Shown here: positions 27,602 through 37,398 of the stretch, one piece after another
Layout: each line of letters starts with the position of its first letter
Position numbering within the stretch: the first letter of the stretch is position 1
Assembly (NCBI GenBank): GCA_009995595.1
Contig: JAACPE010000002.1
Location: 124,001-188,000 of the forward strand
Direction of reading: 5' to 3'
Source: Alphaproteobacteria bacterium
GTDB taxonomy: Bacteria; Pseudomonadota; Alphaproteobacteria; Micavibrionales; Micavibrionaceae
DNA: 64,000 nucleotides
The notes under the pieces: generated by a model
Told to the model about the DNA's origin: nothing
Database searches by the model: none
The model's input: the letters and a program-made list of their open reading frames with translations, nothing else
Position numbers and translations under genes: made by a program

Positions 27602-28420
27602 CTAAAAGCTCTGCCTCGCAGGCATTGGGGAAAGGGATATCTCGGTAATGCGCTCACGGGCAGGCACATCAAAGGCAAGATCAATCTTATCTATAACCGG
27701 GGCAGCTTTATTTTGTCCAAATGATATATTTTCATAAGCGGCTACTTGCTGTTGAACAATCATATTTCCTGCTGTGCGCCCATCAGCCAATTGTGTTTTG
27801 GTAAAACGGCGCCCTACTTCTGGTAAACTGGCAAAAGGTGCCGCTGTTGATGGTAAATCATCACGCGTTATAGACCCCTTGCCCTGATCCGAACCCATCG
27901 CGTGCGCCACCGCATTGAGGCGACTTTCGGGGTCATTCATATTAATATGCGCTTGTTTTCTTTGTGTATCGGGCGATATGCCCGCCATTGTTAAAACACT
28001 GCCCGTTACATCTTTGCCGGTTTGTATTTGCGCAATAGCGTTGATCGTGCCGCTTATCGCGCCTATAGGCCCGCCAAAGAGGCCGCCGCCAATAATCTGT
28101 GAGGCAGGCTTGATTGTATCCCCCGACAGCTCGCGGTAGACCATGCCAAGGACAGGGATATGATGAAGCGGGTTAATAACGTCAATAACATCGTCAAATT
28201 TATATGAATCTGGGTTTTTACTATGATGCGCGGACGCCAAGCTTTTGACGGTTCTCGGCTCTTCTATTGCCTGAGAGAGTGCCGCCTTAAAATTATGTGT
28301 TTGGGTGGTTTGGATTGTTTTGGCTGATTGCGATTTCCATGACTGGACGCTGTGATACCCTAAGGTATTGGTCTGCTTTTGGCCAGCGGTGCGCGCATCG
28401 AAATCAAAATGTTGAACCAT
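27602..28420 (-). CDS. Alphaproteobacterial hypothetical protein
   Basis: A 272-residue protein without assigned function. Its central block DDVIDVINPLHHIPVLGMVYRELSGDTI followed by a Gly-rich hydrophobic hairpin (IIGGGLFGGPIGAISGTINAI) is the type seen in conserved hypothetical proteins of this class; the glycine segment might insert in a membrane. The N-terminal 80 residues are polar and Gln/Ser/Thr-rich. No signal peptide. It stands divergent from the regulator at 28562 and convergent with yggS. Confidence 0.65.
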   Translation of the reverse strand: MVQHFDFDARTAGQKQTNTLGYHSVQSWKSQSAKTIQTTQTHNFKAALSQAIEEPRTVKSLASAHHSKNPDSYKFDDVIDVINPLHHIPVLGMVYRELSGDTIKPASQIIGGGLFGGPIGAISGTINAIAQIQTGKDVTGSVLTMAGISPDTQRKQAHINMNDPESRLNAVAHAMGSDQGKGSITRDDLPSTAAPFASLPEVGRRFTKTQLADGRTAGNMIVQQQVAAYENISFGQNKAAPVIDKIDLAFDVPARERITEISLSPMPARQSF

Positions 28421-28561
28421 GGGCTCTCCTTACCTTTATCATTATCGCAAATCGTATGCCATATTGGTTTTGTTTAAAATCAGTGGTTTAAAGTGTTCAG
28501 GCATCAGTCCTGTATTAAAATAGGTTGTTGTTTTGGCTATTACTGGGTAATTTTCGCCTAG

Positions 28562-29137
28562 ATGATTACTCTTTTTGTTAAAAACACTGTGCTGCGGGAT
28601 AGTTTGAAGCGTTTACTTGAGCGCTTGGGCGATAAAGTTGAAATACGCCTCGTCGAAGCGTCTGAAGACAACGATATGAGTAAAACTCATTTGATCATTA
28701 CAGATCAACTCGATTTGAATAGTTCGGATATCACTGTGATGAATGTCAGCGAGGAGGAGTTACCTATAAGACCCTCTATCTTTTTGATGAGAGTGCAAAG
28801 AGCGCTAGAAAAAAATGCAGGCAGCCGTGGCCTTAAAAAGATCCACTTAGGGTCATATATTTTCAGACCCCATAATTTTTTACTTCAAACTCCTGATAAA
28901 AACGAGATCGTTTTGACCGAAAAAGAACGTGATATCTTGCTTTATATTTATCGGCAGATGCCAAATCCTGTCATGCGGGATGCGTTGTTGCATGCTGTTT
29001 GGGGGTATGGCGATAATATTGAAACGCATACATTAGAGACGCATATTTATCGCCTGCGCCAAAAAATAGAGACAGATCCATCAAGCCCTCAGTTTTTACA
29101 AACGACGGATGAGGGTTATATTCTTAACATGGTTTGA
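28562..29137 (+). CDS. OmpR-type regulator with degenerate receiver
   Basis: A 191-residue protein whose C-terminal ~100 residues form a winged-helix (Trans_reg_C) DNA-binding domain: VLTEKERDILLYIYRQ, LLHAVWGYGDNIETHTLETHIYRLRQKIE, and a terminal hairpin TTDEGYIL. The N-terminal ~85 residues resemble a shortened receiver, but the acidic pair after strand 1 is missing (ITLFVKNTVLRD). Phosphorylation-independent action is therefore likely. No sensor kinase gene is adjacent. Its targets are unknown; the flanking hypotheticals at 27602 and 29138 are candidates by position only. Confidence 0.82.
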   Translation: MITLFVKNTVLRDSLKRLLERLGDKVEIRLVEASEDNDMSKTHLIITDQLDLNSSDITVMNVSEEELPIRPSIFLMRVQRALEKNAGSRGLKKIHLGSYIFRPHNFLLQTPDKNEIVLTEKERDILLYIYRQMPNPVMRDALLHAVWGYGDNIETHTLETHIYRLRQKIETDPSSPQFLQTTDEGYILNMV

Positions 29138-29680
29138 TTATAGTTTGGATTTTGCAACACGCACGGCTTGGCGAAGGCTCTCGACAAAGCTCTCTGCTTT
29201 TTCGATATAAAGGGAGTCTATCCCCTTTCTCGATAACAACTCCAAATCCTCAATAAGAGTATAAATTTTGCGCACCTCTTCTGATTCGACAAGATCAGCG
29301 GTCGATATCTCTTCGATTTGCGGCGCGCGCGGCGGCTTTTGCGTTTGTTCAGCCATAGTTTGATAGGCGTTTGTAGCACGGGCAACAAAGGTATTTTGCG
29401 GTTTTTGTTGTTGTGTCTGAAACGGTGCCATTTGATTGGAAATATCGGCTTTATCGCTAAATGTTTTATCCTTTAAAAAGTCGATTAAAAAAGCCTGAAG
29501 AGATGTCACAGAAACGCTTGTGTTATCTTCCCAGAGATTAACGCTAATGTGGGTGTCTTCTTGCGCCTCTTTATTACCGCGCCCTTGTTCTTTTTCTTCA
29601 CGCCGAATGGCTTGGCGTGTATCGGTTGATTCCGCTTGTCTGAAAACTGTTTTAAATAAAGGCCCTAAATTAGAAAACAT
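29138..29680 (-). CDS. Hypothetical protein
   Basis: A 180-residue cytoplasmic-looking protein. The N-terminal half is polar and rich in Gln, Glu and Arg with likely disorder. The last ~60 residues are predicted helical (EVRKIYTLIEDLELLSRKG, then ESFVESLRQAVRVAKSKL). No family recognised. It converges on the regulator gene with no gap and is followed upstream by another minus-strand hypothetical. Confidence 0.55.
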   Translation of the reverse strand: MFSNLGPLFKTVFRQAESTDTRQAIRREEKEQGRGNKEAQEDTHISVNLWEDNTSVSVTSLQAFLIDFLKDKTFSDKADISNQMAPFQTQQQKPQNTFVARATNAYQTMAEQTQKPPRAPQIEEISTADLVESEEVRKIYTLIEDLELLSRKGIDSLYIEKAESFVESLRQAVRVAKSKL

Positions 29681-29741
29681 AATTTTTGACTTCTTTCCTG
29701 AGCCATACTATGCCTTTTTTAGGGTTTTGTCATGCCTAGCG

Positions 29742-30479
29742 CTATTCGGGTTTGTTAACGCGGTATTGACCGTCATAAAGATTATTCAAATCGCGCGTTT
29801 GTGGCGCGATATACCAAGGGGCTGTTTTTTCCCATATAATAGAGCCGCTATCATCAATAATAAGATAAGAGACAATATCAGCAGTCATAATCCATTGATC
29901 AAGCCCATCAATATTGTGTGGCGCTTCGTGGTCTGTGACGCTGGGTTTAAGTTCAATATAGGCGCTTGGATTACGGGACTTGTTCAGTTTATTTTTTATA
30001 TACTCATATTCTTCGTCATCAAGAGCCGCGCTGGTATAGGCTTTCATATTTGACGGGACGACTGTGATATATTGATCCAAAAATTTATAGGGGTAATAAG
30101 ATTCATCTCCAACATTCTTATAACTAATAACCATAATATTATGCAGGATATTCATATCTTTTGCATCTGGGATTGCTTCAAAATCAATCTTCACCGCGGC
30201 TCGAATTTTGATAAGGCCGTTTTCGGTGTCATATTCTTGATATTTTTCCACAAGGCGAAGCTTTTCATCATATAGAACCTTCTCTCGCATAGCCCAGGGG
30301 GTTGAATTATAAGGGGGTTGGCCGATAATCCATGTGTCGAAATTAGGGATTTTGCCGCCTTTTTTATAAAAAGCAATGGCCACATCCTCTGGTGTAGATG
30401 TTTGCAAAGTAAATTGGGCGTGCGCGCCATTTAATGACACAATTGCAAAGGTTATAATTAAAGAAAAGAGAAGCTTCAT
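29742..30479 (-). CDS. Periplasmic hypothetical protein
   Basis: A 245-residue exported protein: the signal peptide MKLLFSLIITFAIVSLNGAHA is followed by QF, with a clear AxA cleavage site. The mature chain has an N-terminal segment STPEDVAIAFYKKGGKIPNFD and mixed alpha/beta composition, with a single repeated theme of Trp (ETPW-like STPWAMREKVLYDE, SIIWEKTAPWYIAP). I recall similar uncharacterised proteins but cannot name a domain with confidence. It is divergent from the Smr-domain gene. Confidence 0.7.
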   Translation of the reverse strand: MKLLFSLIITFAIVSLNGAHAQFTLQTSTPEDVAIAFYKKGGKIPNFDTWIIGQPPYNSTPWAMREKVLYDEKLRLVEKYQEYDTENGLIKIRAAVKIDFEAIPDAKDMNILHNIMVISYKNVGDESYYPYKFLDQYITVVPSNMKAYTSAALDDEEYEYIKNKLNKSRNPSAYIELKPSVTDHEAPHNIDGLDQWIMTADIVSYLIIDDSGSIIWEKTAPWYIAPQTRDLNNLYDGQYRVNKPE

Positions 30480-30556
30480 AGTTTTGTCTTAGTTTTATCC
30501 TGCGTTTATAATAGTATGCCTTATATAATTAAGGTGTTGCAACTTGGTAAATGTAA

Positions 30557-31120
30557 ATGACTAAAGATAGGGACGATAAAAAAGAAGGCTTTCATCTTTG
30601 GAAGTTGTTTACCAAAGATATAGAGCCGATTAAGGACCCCAAATGGGATGAATTGGAGGCCACTTTGGGCGCTTCGTCCCAAGAGAGGGAAGTCGCCGAA
30701 AATGCCCCGAATGAGAGTGTTTTACCTCCTATCAAGGAGCCTGAAAAAATACGAGGGTACACTGATAGCGATTTTCAGATGGATCGGCGTACGCATGAGC
30801 GGCTTCGTAAAGGTAAAATACCAATTGAGGGTACATTAGATCTTCATGGTAAAAATCAGGGACAGGCTAAAGATGCCCTAGAAGCATTTATTTTAAGGGC
30901 GGTCTCACAAAAAAAACGATGTGTTCTGGTGATTACAGGAAAAGGCAAGACAGGCCATACAAGCGATCAGTGGATGGTGCAGGGTGAGGGTGTATTAAAA
31001 GCCCGTGTTCCTGAATGGCTATCGCTTCATCCATTACGCCCCCATGTACTAAAAACAGTGCAAGCCCATCAAAGCCATGGAGGCAGCGGGGCGCTCTATG
31101 TTTATTTGAGAAAAAGCTGA
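30557..31120 (+). CDS. Smr domain protein
   Basis: A 187-residue protein with a ~85-residue N-terminal polar region and a C-terminal Smr (small MutS-related) domain. The domain shows LDLHGKNQGQAKDAL, VLVITGKGK, GVLKARVPEWL and HGGSGALYVYLRK, the expected order. Stand-alone Smr proteins have nuclease activity, on RNA of stalled ribosomes or on branched DNA in different lineages. The LDLHG and TGKGK motifs are intact, so activity is likely. It converges with the M23 peptidase gene with no gap. Confidence 0.9.
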   Translation: MTKDRDDKKEGFHLWKLFTKDIEPIKDPKWDELEATLGASSQEREVAENAPNESVLPPIKEPEKIRGYTDSDFQMDRRTHERLRKGKIPIEGTLDLHGKNQGQAKDALEAFILRAVSQKKRCVLVITGKGKTGHTSDQWMVQGEGVLKARVPEWLSLHPLRPHVLKTVQAHQSHGGSGALYVYLRKS

Positions 31121-32152
31121 TTATGGGAGGACTGTAACAGTGCTTTCAAAAGACCATTTTTCTTCCTGTCCCTCTTTTATTTGACGTACGATGGTCACTT
31201 TTCCTATATAAACGCCTGGCTGTAATGGCGGTGAAGAAATCTTTTTACCAGTATAATAAAATTGTTGGGCGCGCGTTTTGTCTTGAATAATTTGTTGTGA
31301 TGCAAAAAGCTTTAAATTTGGATTGAATATCTCAATATTTATACTGTCACCTTTTTTTGCTCCAAGATAGCTAAACCAAAAAAGAAGCTTTTGAGCAGAT
31401 TGTGGCAGAGTTTCTTTTACAGAGTTTTCATTATAAATATCGTTGAGATCGATAATCTCATCCGTAAATCCACCTTGGTTAAGGATGAGGCGTTGATTTG
31501 TATCATCGATTTTTTGTGACCATATCCCCTTGCTTGTGGCACCGCATTCTTTGGTATTGGGCTTATTGGTGAATGGATCAATTATTTCACCCCGCAAGAT
31601 GACGCCAAAATGTAGATGCGGAAATTCGGTCACGCCAGATAAGCCAATTTGGGCAATTTTATCCCCCGCTTTCACTTTGCTGCTGGGTTTTACAACAATT
31701 GAGTTTTGTTTCAGGTGACAATAAATTGTTTCAAGCCCGTCGCCATGATCTATTAAAACGGCATTGCCGCATTCTTTACGCTGCGCCTTAATGTTTTCGA
31801 TTTCTTCGTCTGTTTTAATAATGTCGATATCGCCATCGCGAGTTTTTTTAACAATCCCATCGGCAGGCGCTAAAACATCAACACCGCGCTCCATCTCCTG
31901 AATAGTTAAAATTCCGATATCTGTTCCTTTATGACCATCATATGTGCGTGCGCCACAAAAGCGATCCGTTGCCTTCTCATCATCGGGGATCATATCCACG
32001 TAATTATAAATCCAGCAATCTTGGCCTAATTGGCAATCAACGGGCCAATCAAGGGCGGGGCGCTTTATGACTTTAGCAAGGGATGTGCTTTCAGATGCGC
32101 TTACGACTTGAGTGAATAGTGAAAGAGATAATAAAAGGGCAATAAAGCGCAT
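31121..32152 (-). CDS. M23 family metallopeptidase, secreted
   Basis: A 343-residue exported zinc peptidase of the lysostaphin/M23 type acting on peptidoglycan cross-links. A signal peptide (ending near VSAS, residue 20) precedes the catalytic domain: HKGTD supplies the first His/Asp ligands and HLHFG the catalytic/ligand histidines, with IDHGDGLETIYCHL between. All ligands are present. About 130 extra C-terminal residues (from KECGATS) form an uncharacterised beta domain. Its start shares one base with the hslU stop (TAATG), an unusual coupling of a cell-wall enzyme to the HslUV protease. Confidence 0.9.
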   Translation of the reverse strand: MRFIALLLSLSLFTQVVSASESTSLAKVIKRPALDWPVDCQLGQDCWIYNYVDMIPDDEKATDRFCGARTYDGHKGTDIGILTIQEMERGVDVLAPADGIVKKTRDGDIDIIKTDEEIENIKAQRKECGNAVLIDHGDGLETIYCHLKQNSIVVKPSSKVKAGDKIAQIGLSGVTEFPHLHFGVILRGEIIDPFTNKPNTKECGATSKGIWSQKIDDTNQRLILNQGGFTDEIIDLNDIYNENSVKETLPQSAQKLLFWFSYLGAKKGDSINIEIFNPNLKLFASQQIIQDKTRAQQFYYTGKKISSPPLQPGVYIGKVTIVRQIKEGQEEKWSFESTVTVLP

Positions 32153-33498
32153 TATAGAATAAATTTACTAAGGTCTGTATTTTTAGCCAGATCAGAAACG
32201 TGCTCGATAACATCTTTGCCATCAATTATAATTTTTTCACCGCTTCGGTCACTTGCGGTATAGGAAATATCATCAAGGAGCTTTTCCATCACGGTTAAAA
32301 GGCGGCGTGCCCCGATATTTTCGACCGTTTCATTTACTTCAAAGGCGATACGGGCAATCTCATTGATCGCCTCATCAGTAAAATCAAGATCAACGCCTTC
32401 TGTGCCGATGAGCGCTTTATATTGTTTAATGAGGCAGGAATCTGTTTCGGTGAGAATACGTTTAAAATCAGCCTCAGTGAGAGCGCGCAGCTCAACACGA
32501 ATAGGCAGACGCCCTTGCAGCTCTGCAAGTAAATCTGATGGTTTGGCATAGTGAAATGCGCCGCTTGCGATAAATAAAATATGATCTGTCTTAACAGTGC
32601 CGTGCTTGGTTGTCACGGTTGTTCCTTCAATGAGTGGGAGCAAGTCACGCTGAACACCTTCACGGGAAACATCCCCACCTTTTGCATCATGACGCGCGGC
32701 AATTTTATCAACCTCGTCAATAAAAACGATTCCGTTTTGTTGCACAAGATCTAGGGCGGTTGAGATGATTTTATCTTCATCAAGAAGCTTATCGGACTCT
32801 TCCGTCACAAGGACATCATATGATTCCAATACTGTTAATTTTTTGCGCTTGGTTTTACCGCCCATACCTTTACCAAAAATATCACCCATGCTCATCATAG
32901 AAACAGAGGCGCCTGGCATGCCCGGGATATCAAACATATTGGCGAGGGGATTGGCGTTATCTTGTAGATCAAGCTCAATTTCTTTGTCGTTAAAATCACC
33001 ATTACGAAGTTTTTTACGAAAAGCATCCCGCGTTGTTTCCGACGCTTCATCACCGACAAGCGCGTTCAAAACGCGATCTTCGGCGTAAACTTCTGCTTGG
33101 GCGGTCACTGTTTTACGCATTTTTTCACGTGTCATATGAATTGAAACCTCGACGAGGTCGCGGATAATGGACTCAACGTCTTTGCCGACATAACCAACCT
33201 CTGTAAATTTGGTAGCCTCTACTTTAACAAACGGCGCGTTTGCAAGTTTTGCAAGGCGGCGCGCAATTTCTGTTTTACCAACACCTGTTGGGCCAATCAT
33301 TAAGATGTTCTTGGGATAGACTTCTTCTTGCATCTCAGCGGGAAGCTGCATGCGGCGCCAGCGATTACGCAAAGCAATTGACACAGCGCGTTTAGCGTCA
33401 CTTTGACCAATAATATTGCGGTCAAGTTCATGGACGATTTCACGCGGATAAAGGGCCGGGGTGGACGTTGTAGGTTCTAGGTCTTTCATAGTGTTCAC
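32152..33498 (-). CDS. hslU: HslU, ATPase subunit of HslUV protease
   Basis: AAA+ unfoldase that feeds substrates to HslV. The 448 residues contain Walker [15 protein letters not shown], an I domain (about 110-240), Walker [14 protein letters not shown], and a C-terminus ending in KFIL that docks into HslV. The DNA sequence shows the start ATG at 33498, overlapping the hslV stop by one base. Complete and standard. Confidence 0.97.
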   Translation of the reverse strand: MNTMKDLEPTTSTPALYPREIVHELDRNIIGQSDAKRAVSIALRNRWRRMQLPAEMQEEVYPKNILMIGPTGVGKTEIARRLAKLANAPFVKVEATKFTEVGYVGKDVESIIRDLVEVSIHMTREKMRKTVTAQAEVYAEDRVLNALVGDEASETTRDAFRKKLRNGDFNDKEIELDLQDNANPLANMFDIPGMPGASVSMMSMGDIFGKGMGGKTKRKKLTVLESYDVLVTEESDKLLDEDKIISTALDLVQQNGIVFIDEVDKIAARHDAKGGDVSREGVQRDLLPLIEGTTVTTKHGTVKTDHILFIASGAFHYAKPSDLLAELQGRLPIRVELRALTEADFKRILTETDSCLIKQYKALIGTEGVDLDFTDEAINEIARIAFEVNETVENIGARRLLTVMEKLLDDISYTASDRSGEKIIIDGKDVIEHVSDLAKNTDLSKFIL

Positions 33499-34019
33499 TA
33501 TAACTTTTCAATGATGATATTATTATTTGTATAAACACAAATATCAGCGGCAATTTCCAAACTTTTTCGGGCTATTGTTTCTGCGTCCATATCGCTTCGA
33601 TCAAGAAGAGCGCGGGCGGCGGCGAGGGCATAATTTCCCCCTGATCCAATGCCAATAATTCCATCTTCAGGCTCAACGACATCACCCGTGCCAGAGAGGA
33701 TAAGAGAGGCGTCCTTATCGCAAACAGCCATGAGAGCCTCTAAGCGCCGGAGATATTTATCTGTACGCCAATCTTTGGCCAGCTCGACACAGGCACGGGT
33801 CAGTTGACCTGGATGAGCCTCTAACTTTGCTTCTAAACGCTCAAAAAGCGTGAAGGCATCAGCAGTAGCGCCAGCAAATCCAGCAATAATGGTGTTATCT
33901 TTACCAAGGCGTCGCACTTTTCGGGCATTGGCCTTCATGACGGTTTGCCCAAGGGATACTTGACCGTCTCCAGCAACGACGACTTGATTATCTTTTCGAA
34001 TTGCGAGTATTGTTGTCAT
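33498..34019 (-). CDS. hslV: HslV, peptidase subunit of HslUV protease
   Basis: Threonine protease of the two-component bacterial proteasome relative. I start at 34019 ([10 protein letters not shown]), since the mature N-terminal Thr must follow the initiator Met; the open frame extends 21 codons upstream but would bury the catalytic residue. [19 protein letters not shown] is the family signature. Length becomes 173 residues, normal. It leads the hslV-hslU-M23 unit and is divergent from hisB, leaving a 56-base promoter region. Confidence 0.96.
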   Translation of the reverse strand: MTTILAIRKDNQVVVAGDGQVSLGQTVMKANARKVRRLGKDNTIIAGFAGATADAFTLFERLEAKLEAHPGQLTRACVELAKDWRTDKYLRRLEALMAVCDKDASLILSGTGDVVEPEDGIIGIGSGGNYALAAARALLDRSDMDAETIARKSLEIAADICVYTNNNIIIEKL

Positions 34020-34075
34020 GTCTAAGACATGCCTTAGAAATTGACCTGACGTCAAGATGAAAGATACGAAATAAA

Positions 34076-34681
34076 ATGACAAATACTTTAGAGAGAACCG
34101 CCACGATTAATCGTAAAACAAAAGAGACGGATATTAAGCTGTATTTGAATCTGGATGGCACAGGTCAAAGTAATATTAAAACGGGCATCGCCTTTTTGGA
34201 TCATATGCTGGATCAAATTGCACGCCATGGTTTGTTTGACTTAACAATTTCCTGTGATGGAGATTTAGATATTGATGCCCACCATACCGTTGAGGATACG
34301 GCGCTTGCCTTAGGTGACGCGATCAAGACGGCGCTGGCTGATAAGCGCGGGATTGTGCGGTATGGTCATGCTTATGTGCCGATGGATGAATGCTTAAGCC
34401 GTGTTGCGCTTGATTTATCCAATCGCCCTTATTGTATCTGGAATGTTAAATTCACGATTGATCGGTTGGGTGAAGTGATGGAGACGGAGCTTTTTGGCCA
34501 TTTCTTTCAGGCACTATCACAAACAGCAGGTATGACGCTTCATTGTGAGAATTTATATGGTGAGAATAATCATCATATTATCGAAAGCGTTTTTAAGGCT
34601 TTTGCCCGTGCTTTGCGTACGGCAACAGAGATTGATCCCCGTGCAGGCGACCAATTGCCGAGCACAAAGGGGGCATTGTGA
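34076..34681 (+). CDS. hisB: Imidazoleglycerol-phosphate dehydratase
   Basis: Dehydrates imidazole glycerol phosphate in histidine synthesis. Monofunctional form of 201 residues. The metal-binding motifs [14 protein letters not shown] and ENNHHIIES are both present. It stands alone on the plus strand: hisD is convergent immediately downstream, whereas many alphaproteobacteria have hisB-hisH-hisA-hisF-hisE in one run. Confidence 0.97.
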   Translation: MTNTLERTATINRKTKETDIKLYLNLDGTGQSNIKTGIAFLDHMLDQIARHGLFDLTISCDGDLDIDAHHTVEDTALALGDAIKTALADKRGIVRYGHAYVPMDECLSRVALDLSNRPYCIWNVKFTIDRLGEVMETELFGHFFQALSQTAGMTLHCENLYGENNHHIIESVFKAFARALRTATEIDPRAGDQLPSTKGAL

Positions 34682-34704
34682 TTTATAGGTAAGCTGTCCC
34701 TTAT

Positions 34705-36021
34705 TTAGTTATTCTTTATATTTCGATCACGAATAACGTTACCATGGGCAGGAAAGCCCTCATAATCAGTCATAACTGTGACTGACTGCCTTAGAGCATT
34801 AAAGCCTTCTGGGTTCATTTTGGCGATGGATGTTCTTTTAAGAAAATCCCAAATAGAAGTACAGCTATAAGTGTGGGCATTACCACCCGTGGGCAGTACG
34901 TGGTTCACCCCTATGCCATAGTTTCCAAATGATGAAGGTGTGTTTTCGCCAATAAGAATCTCGCCTGCATTTTTTATTTTAGGGACAGTAACCTCTGGGT
35001 TTGATACCTTTACCAAAAGGTGCTCTGTGGCGTATTCATTGCAAAAATCAATAGATGCCTCAAGGTTTTGGGTCAGAATAATACCGCTGTAACTTGCCAT
35101 ATTTTCAATGAGCCAGCCGCGTTGTGGTTCGGGTAACTTATTGATCTCAATGGGCAAATGCTTAAGAACATAATCAGCCAGCGTTTTGTCATGTGTCACA
35201 AGAAGTGCCGCTGAATCGGGGCCGTGCTCCCCCTCATTCAAAATATCAAGAACAGTATTATGAGGGTCTGCTGATTCATCACAGAGTATAATGGATTCAG
35301 AAGGCCCTGCAGGCATACCAGCATCAATGATGCCGCTTAGCGCCTTTTTAGCTGCAGCAACATAAGGCGATCCCGGCCCTAGAACTTTTTTTACCGCTGG
35401 AATTGTTTGCGTTCCATAGGCTAGGGCGGCTATTGCTTGCGCTCCTCCTACTTTATAGACGTTTTTAACCCCAGATATCTGCGCCGCATAAAGCAACGCG
35501 TCCCCGATTTTACCATCGGGGCGTGGTGGTGTTGTCATTGCAACCGTCTCAACGCCCGCCAGTGTTGCGGGGATACCAAGCATATAAACTGCAGAAGGAT
35601 ATTGGTTCTTGCCACCTGGAACATACAAGCCGACAGAAGAAATAGGTGTTATTTTTTCACCAGCCCAGACGCCTGCCTCGACCTCAAATAGCCAATCGCG
35701 ATCTTTTTCCATGCGGCGGATTTGCTCTTCATGAAATCGGCGAACATTCCCTGCGCAGAGATCAATAGCGGCTTTCACATCGCGATCAAGGTTTTCGTGC
35801 GCCTGGGCGAATTCTTCGTCGGTGACTTTAATGTTTTGGATATCTGCTTTATCGAACTTGGCTGCATATTCAAAAAGGGCGGTATCACCTTTATCGCGAA
35901 CATTATCCAAAATAGGCCGAATTTGGCTTGAAAGCGCTTCAATATCGGCCTCGGAGCGGCGCATAATGCGTTTTTGTGTAGCTTCATCCGTTTTTGCCCA
36001 TTCATAAAAGCCGATTTTCAT
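34705..36021 (-). CDS. hisD: Histidinol dehydrogenase
   Basis: NAD-dependent zinc enzyme converting histidinol to histidine in two oxidations. 438 residues. VYVPGGKNQYPS-type nucleotide region, GPSESIILCDESADP, EHGPDSAALLVT with zinc and catalytic ligands, and NHVLPTGGNAHTYS near the C-terminus are all intact. It is divergent from hisH with a 51-base intergenic and convergent with hisB. Confidence 0.96.
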   Translation of the reverse strand: MKIGFYEWAKTDEATQKRIMRRSEADIEALSSQIRPILDNVRDKGDTALFEYAAKFDKADIQNIKVTDEEFAQAHENLDRDVKAAIDLCAGNVRRFHEEQIRRMEKDRDWLFEVEAGVWAGEKITPISSVGLYVPGGKNQYPSAVYMLGIPATLAGVETVAMTTPPRPDGKIGDALLYAAQISGVKNVYKVGGAQAIAALAYGTQTIPAVKKVLGPGSPYVAAAKKALSGIIDAGMPAGPSESIILCDESADPHNTVLDILNEGEHGPDSAALLVTHDKTLADYVLKHLPIEINKLPEPQRGWLIENMASYSGIILTQNLEASIDFCNEYATEHLLVKVSNPEVTVPKIKNAGEILIGENTPSSFGNYGIGVNHVLPTGGNAHTYSCTSIWDFLKRTSIAKMNPEGFNALRQSVTVMTDYEGFPAHGNVIRDRNIKNN

Positions 36022-36072
36022 GGTTTTTATCCCTCAAGTTTTGTACATAATGCTCTTAAAGGATTTAAGGAT

Positions 36073-36741
36073 ATGACTCAACCACTTCTCGCTATCGTTG
36101 ATTACGGATCAGGTAATTTACGCTCTGCTGCAAAGGCATTTGAGCATGTCATTGATCAACACACCCTTGATTTTCAGGTATTAATCACAAATAAACCCAG
36201 TGATATTGCGCGGGCGGATCGTATTGTTCTGCCTGGGCAGGGCGCTTTTGGTGATTGTATGAATGGCTTAAAGGCAGTCAATGGAATGATTGAAGCGCTT
36301 GAAAAGGCGGTTTTGGCTGATAAAAAACCTTTTTTAGGTATTTGCGTGGGTATGCAACTTTTGGCTGATAAGGGGTTGGAGCATGGTGAGCATGAAGGGT
36401 TAGGATGGATAGCAGGACAAGTTATACCCATGCAGCCAAAAGCTGATTTAAAAATCCCACATATGGGCTGGAATACGATGGACTACACAGATTATGCCAA
36501 AAAAATCGTCCCTTTTTTAAAAAAGAAAGAAAATAACGCCACTTATTTTTACTTTGTTCACTCTTTTATGTTTGAATCAAAAGATAAGGCGAATATTTTA
36601 GGCACAACAGATTATGGCGGCGCGGTTGCCGCTATCGTTGGTAAGGGCAATATTTTAGGCGTTCAATTTCACCCTGAAAAAAGCCAAGACGATGGGATCG
36701 CCCTGTTGGAAGGTTTTTTAAGGTGGACACCTATGGTCTAA
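36073..36741 (+). CDS. hisH: Imidazole glycerol phosphate synthase, glutaminase subunit
   Basis: Class I glutamine amidotransferase that supplies ammonia to HisF. I start at ATG 36073 (MTQPLLAIVDYGSG) with AAGG six bases upstream; the open frame extends 33 codons further back into hisD and is not coding there. The catalytic Cys lies in FLGICVGMQLL and His/Glu in GVQFHPEKSQ. 222 residues. Partner hisF is about 1.7 kb away on the other strand. Confidence 0.95.
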   Translation: MTQPLLAIVDYGSGNLRSAAKAFEHVIDQHTLDFQVLITNKPSDIARADRIVLPGQGAFGDCMNGLKAVNGMIEALEKAVLADKKPFLGICVGMQLLADKGLEHGEHEGLGWIAGQVIPMQPKADLKIPHMGWNTMDYTDYAKKIVPFLKKKENNATYFYFVHSFMFESKDKANILGTTDYGGAVAAIVGKGNILGVQFHPEKSQDDGIALLEGFLRWTPMV

Positions 36742-36787
36742 AGGACTATAGCCACTAGGGATAATAGAGAGCTTATAAGGGGAAAGC

Positions 36788-37354
36788 ATGGGCGATCAAA
36801 CGCAACTTAAGACAATAGACCCAAAAATTATGGTGGAGCGCGTCAGCGAGCAACTCTCACCCAATGATTTGAATGATTTATGTGACGCGACGGATGCCGC
36901 CATTGAAGGTGGTGGTGGATTTGGTTGGGTTGAGCTACCTGCGCGCGATACGCTAGAAAATTATTGGCGCGGCGTTGTAACGGCGCCAACACGTGAGCTT
37001 TTTGTGGCGCGGCTTGATGATACAATATGTGGCACAACACAATTAATGCTGCCTCCTAAAAATAACGAGGCGCAAGGCCATGTTGTTCACCTGACCACAA
37101 ATTTTGTTGCCCCTTGGGCGCGTGGCTACCATCTTGCTAAAATGCTACTTGAAGAAGTTGAAAAGCATTGTTTAGCAGAAGGGTATGCCGTCATTAACCT
37201 TGATGTACGCGAGACAATGACAAGAGCGATTGAGGTTTATGAAGGTATGGGATACGTGCAATTTGGTTTGCATCCTTACTCAGTGCGTGCAAAAGGGGAA
37301 ACGATTAAATCACGCTATTACTATAAAGTGATTAATCCCAAGTTTTTTGAATAG
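36788..37354 (+). CDS. GNAT family N-acetyltransferase
   Basis: A 188-residue acetyltransferase. The acetyl-CoA motif appears as ARGYHLAKMLLEEVEKH in place of the usual Q/RxxGxG/A, followed by LDVRETMTRAIEVYEGMGY, the typical C-terminal helix and strand. Substrate is unknown. It is 46 bases after hisH with its own AAGGGG ribosome-binding site, so may be cotranscribed, but nothing in it points to histidine metabolism. Confidence 0.85.
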   Translation: MGDQTQLKTIDPKIMVERVSEQLSPNDLNDLCDATDAAIEGGGGFGWVELPARDTLENYWRGVVTAPTRELFVARLDDTICGTTQLMLPPKNNEAQGHVVHLTTNFVAPWARGYHLAKMLLEEVEKHCLAEGYAVINLDVRETMTRAIEVYEGMGYVQFGLHPYSVRAKGETIKSRYYYKVINPKFFE

Positions 37355-37357
37355 GCC

Positions 37358-37398
37358 AATTGCCCGTATTTTCAAAAAAATGAGTGCGGGTAATTTTA
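37358..37398. terminator. Bidirectional terminator between GNAT gene and hisE
   Basis: AATTGCCCGTA (37358-37368) pairs with TGCGGGTAATT (37385-37395) with two wobble pairs around a 16-base loop, and T-runs lie at the plus-strand side (37394-37400) with A/T-rich sequence on the other. It sits between convergent genes. Confidence 0.5.

Noticed and set aside
33125-33134. Single TTCACGTG in hslU as a parS site
   Set aside because: Only half of the palindrome is present (TTCACGTGTC).
35974-36072. Upstream extension of hisH
   Set aside because: It lies antisense within the start of hisD and lacks hisH-like sequence; ATG 36073 has AAGG and the family N-terminus.
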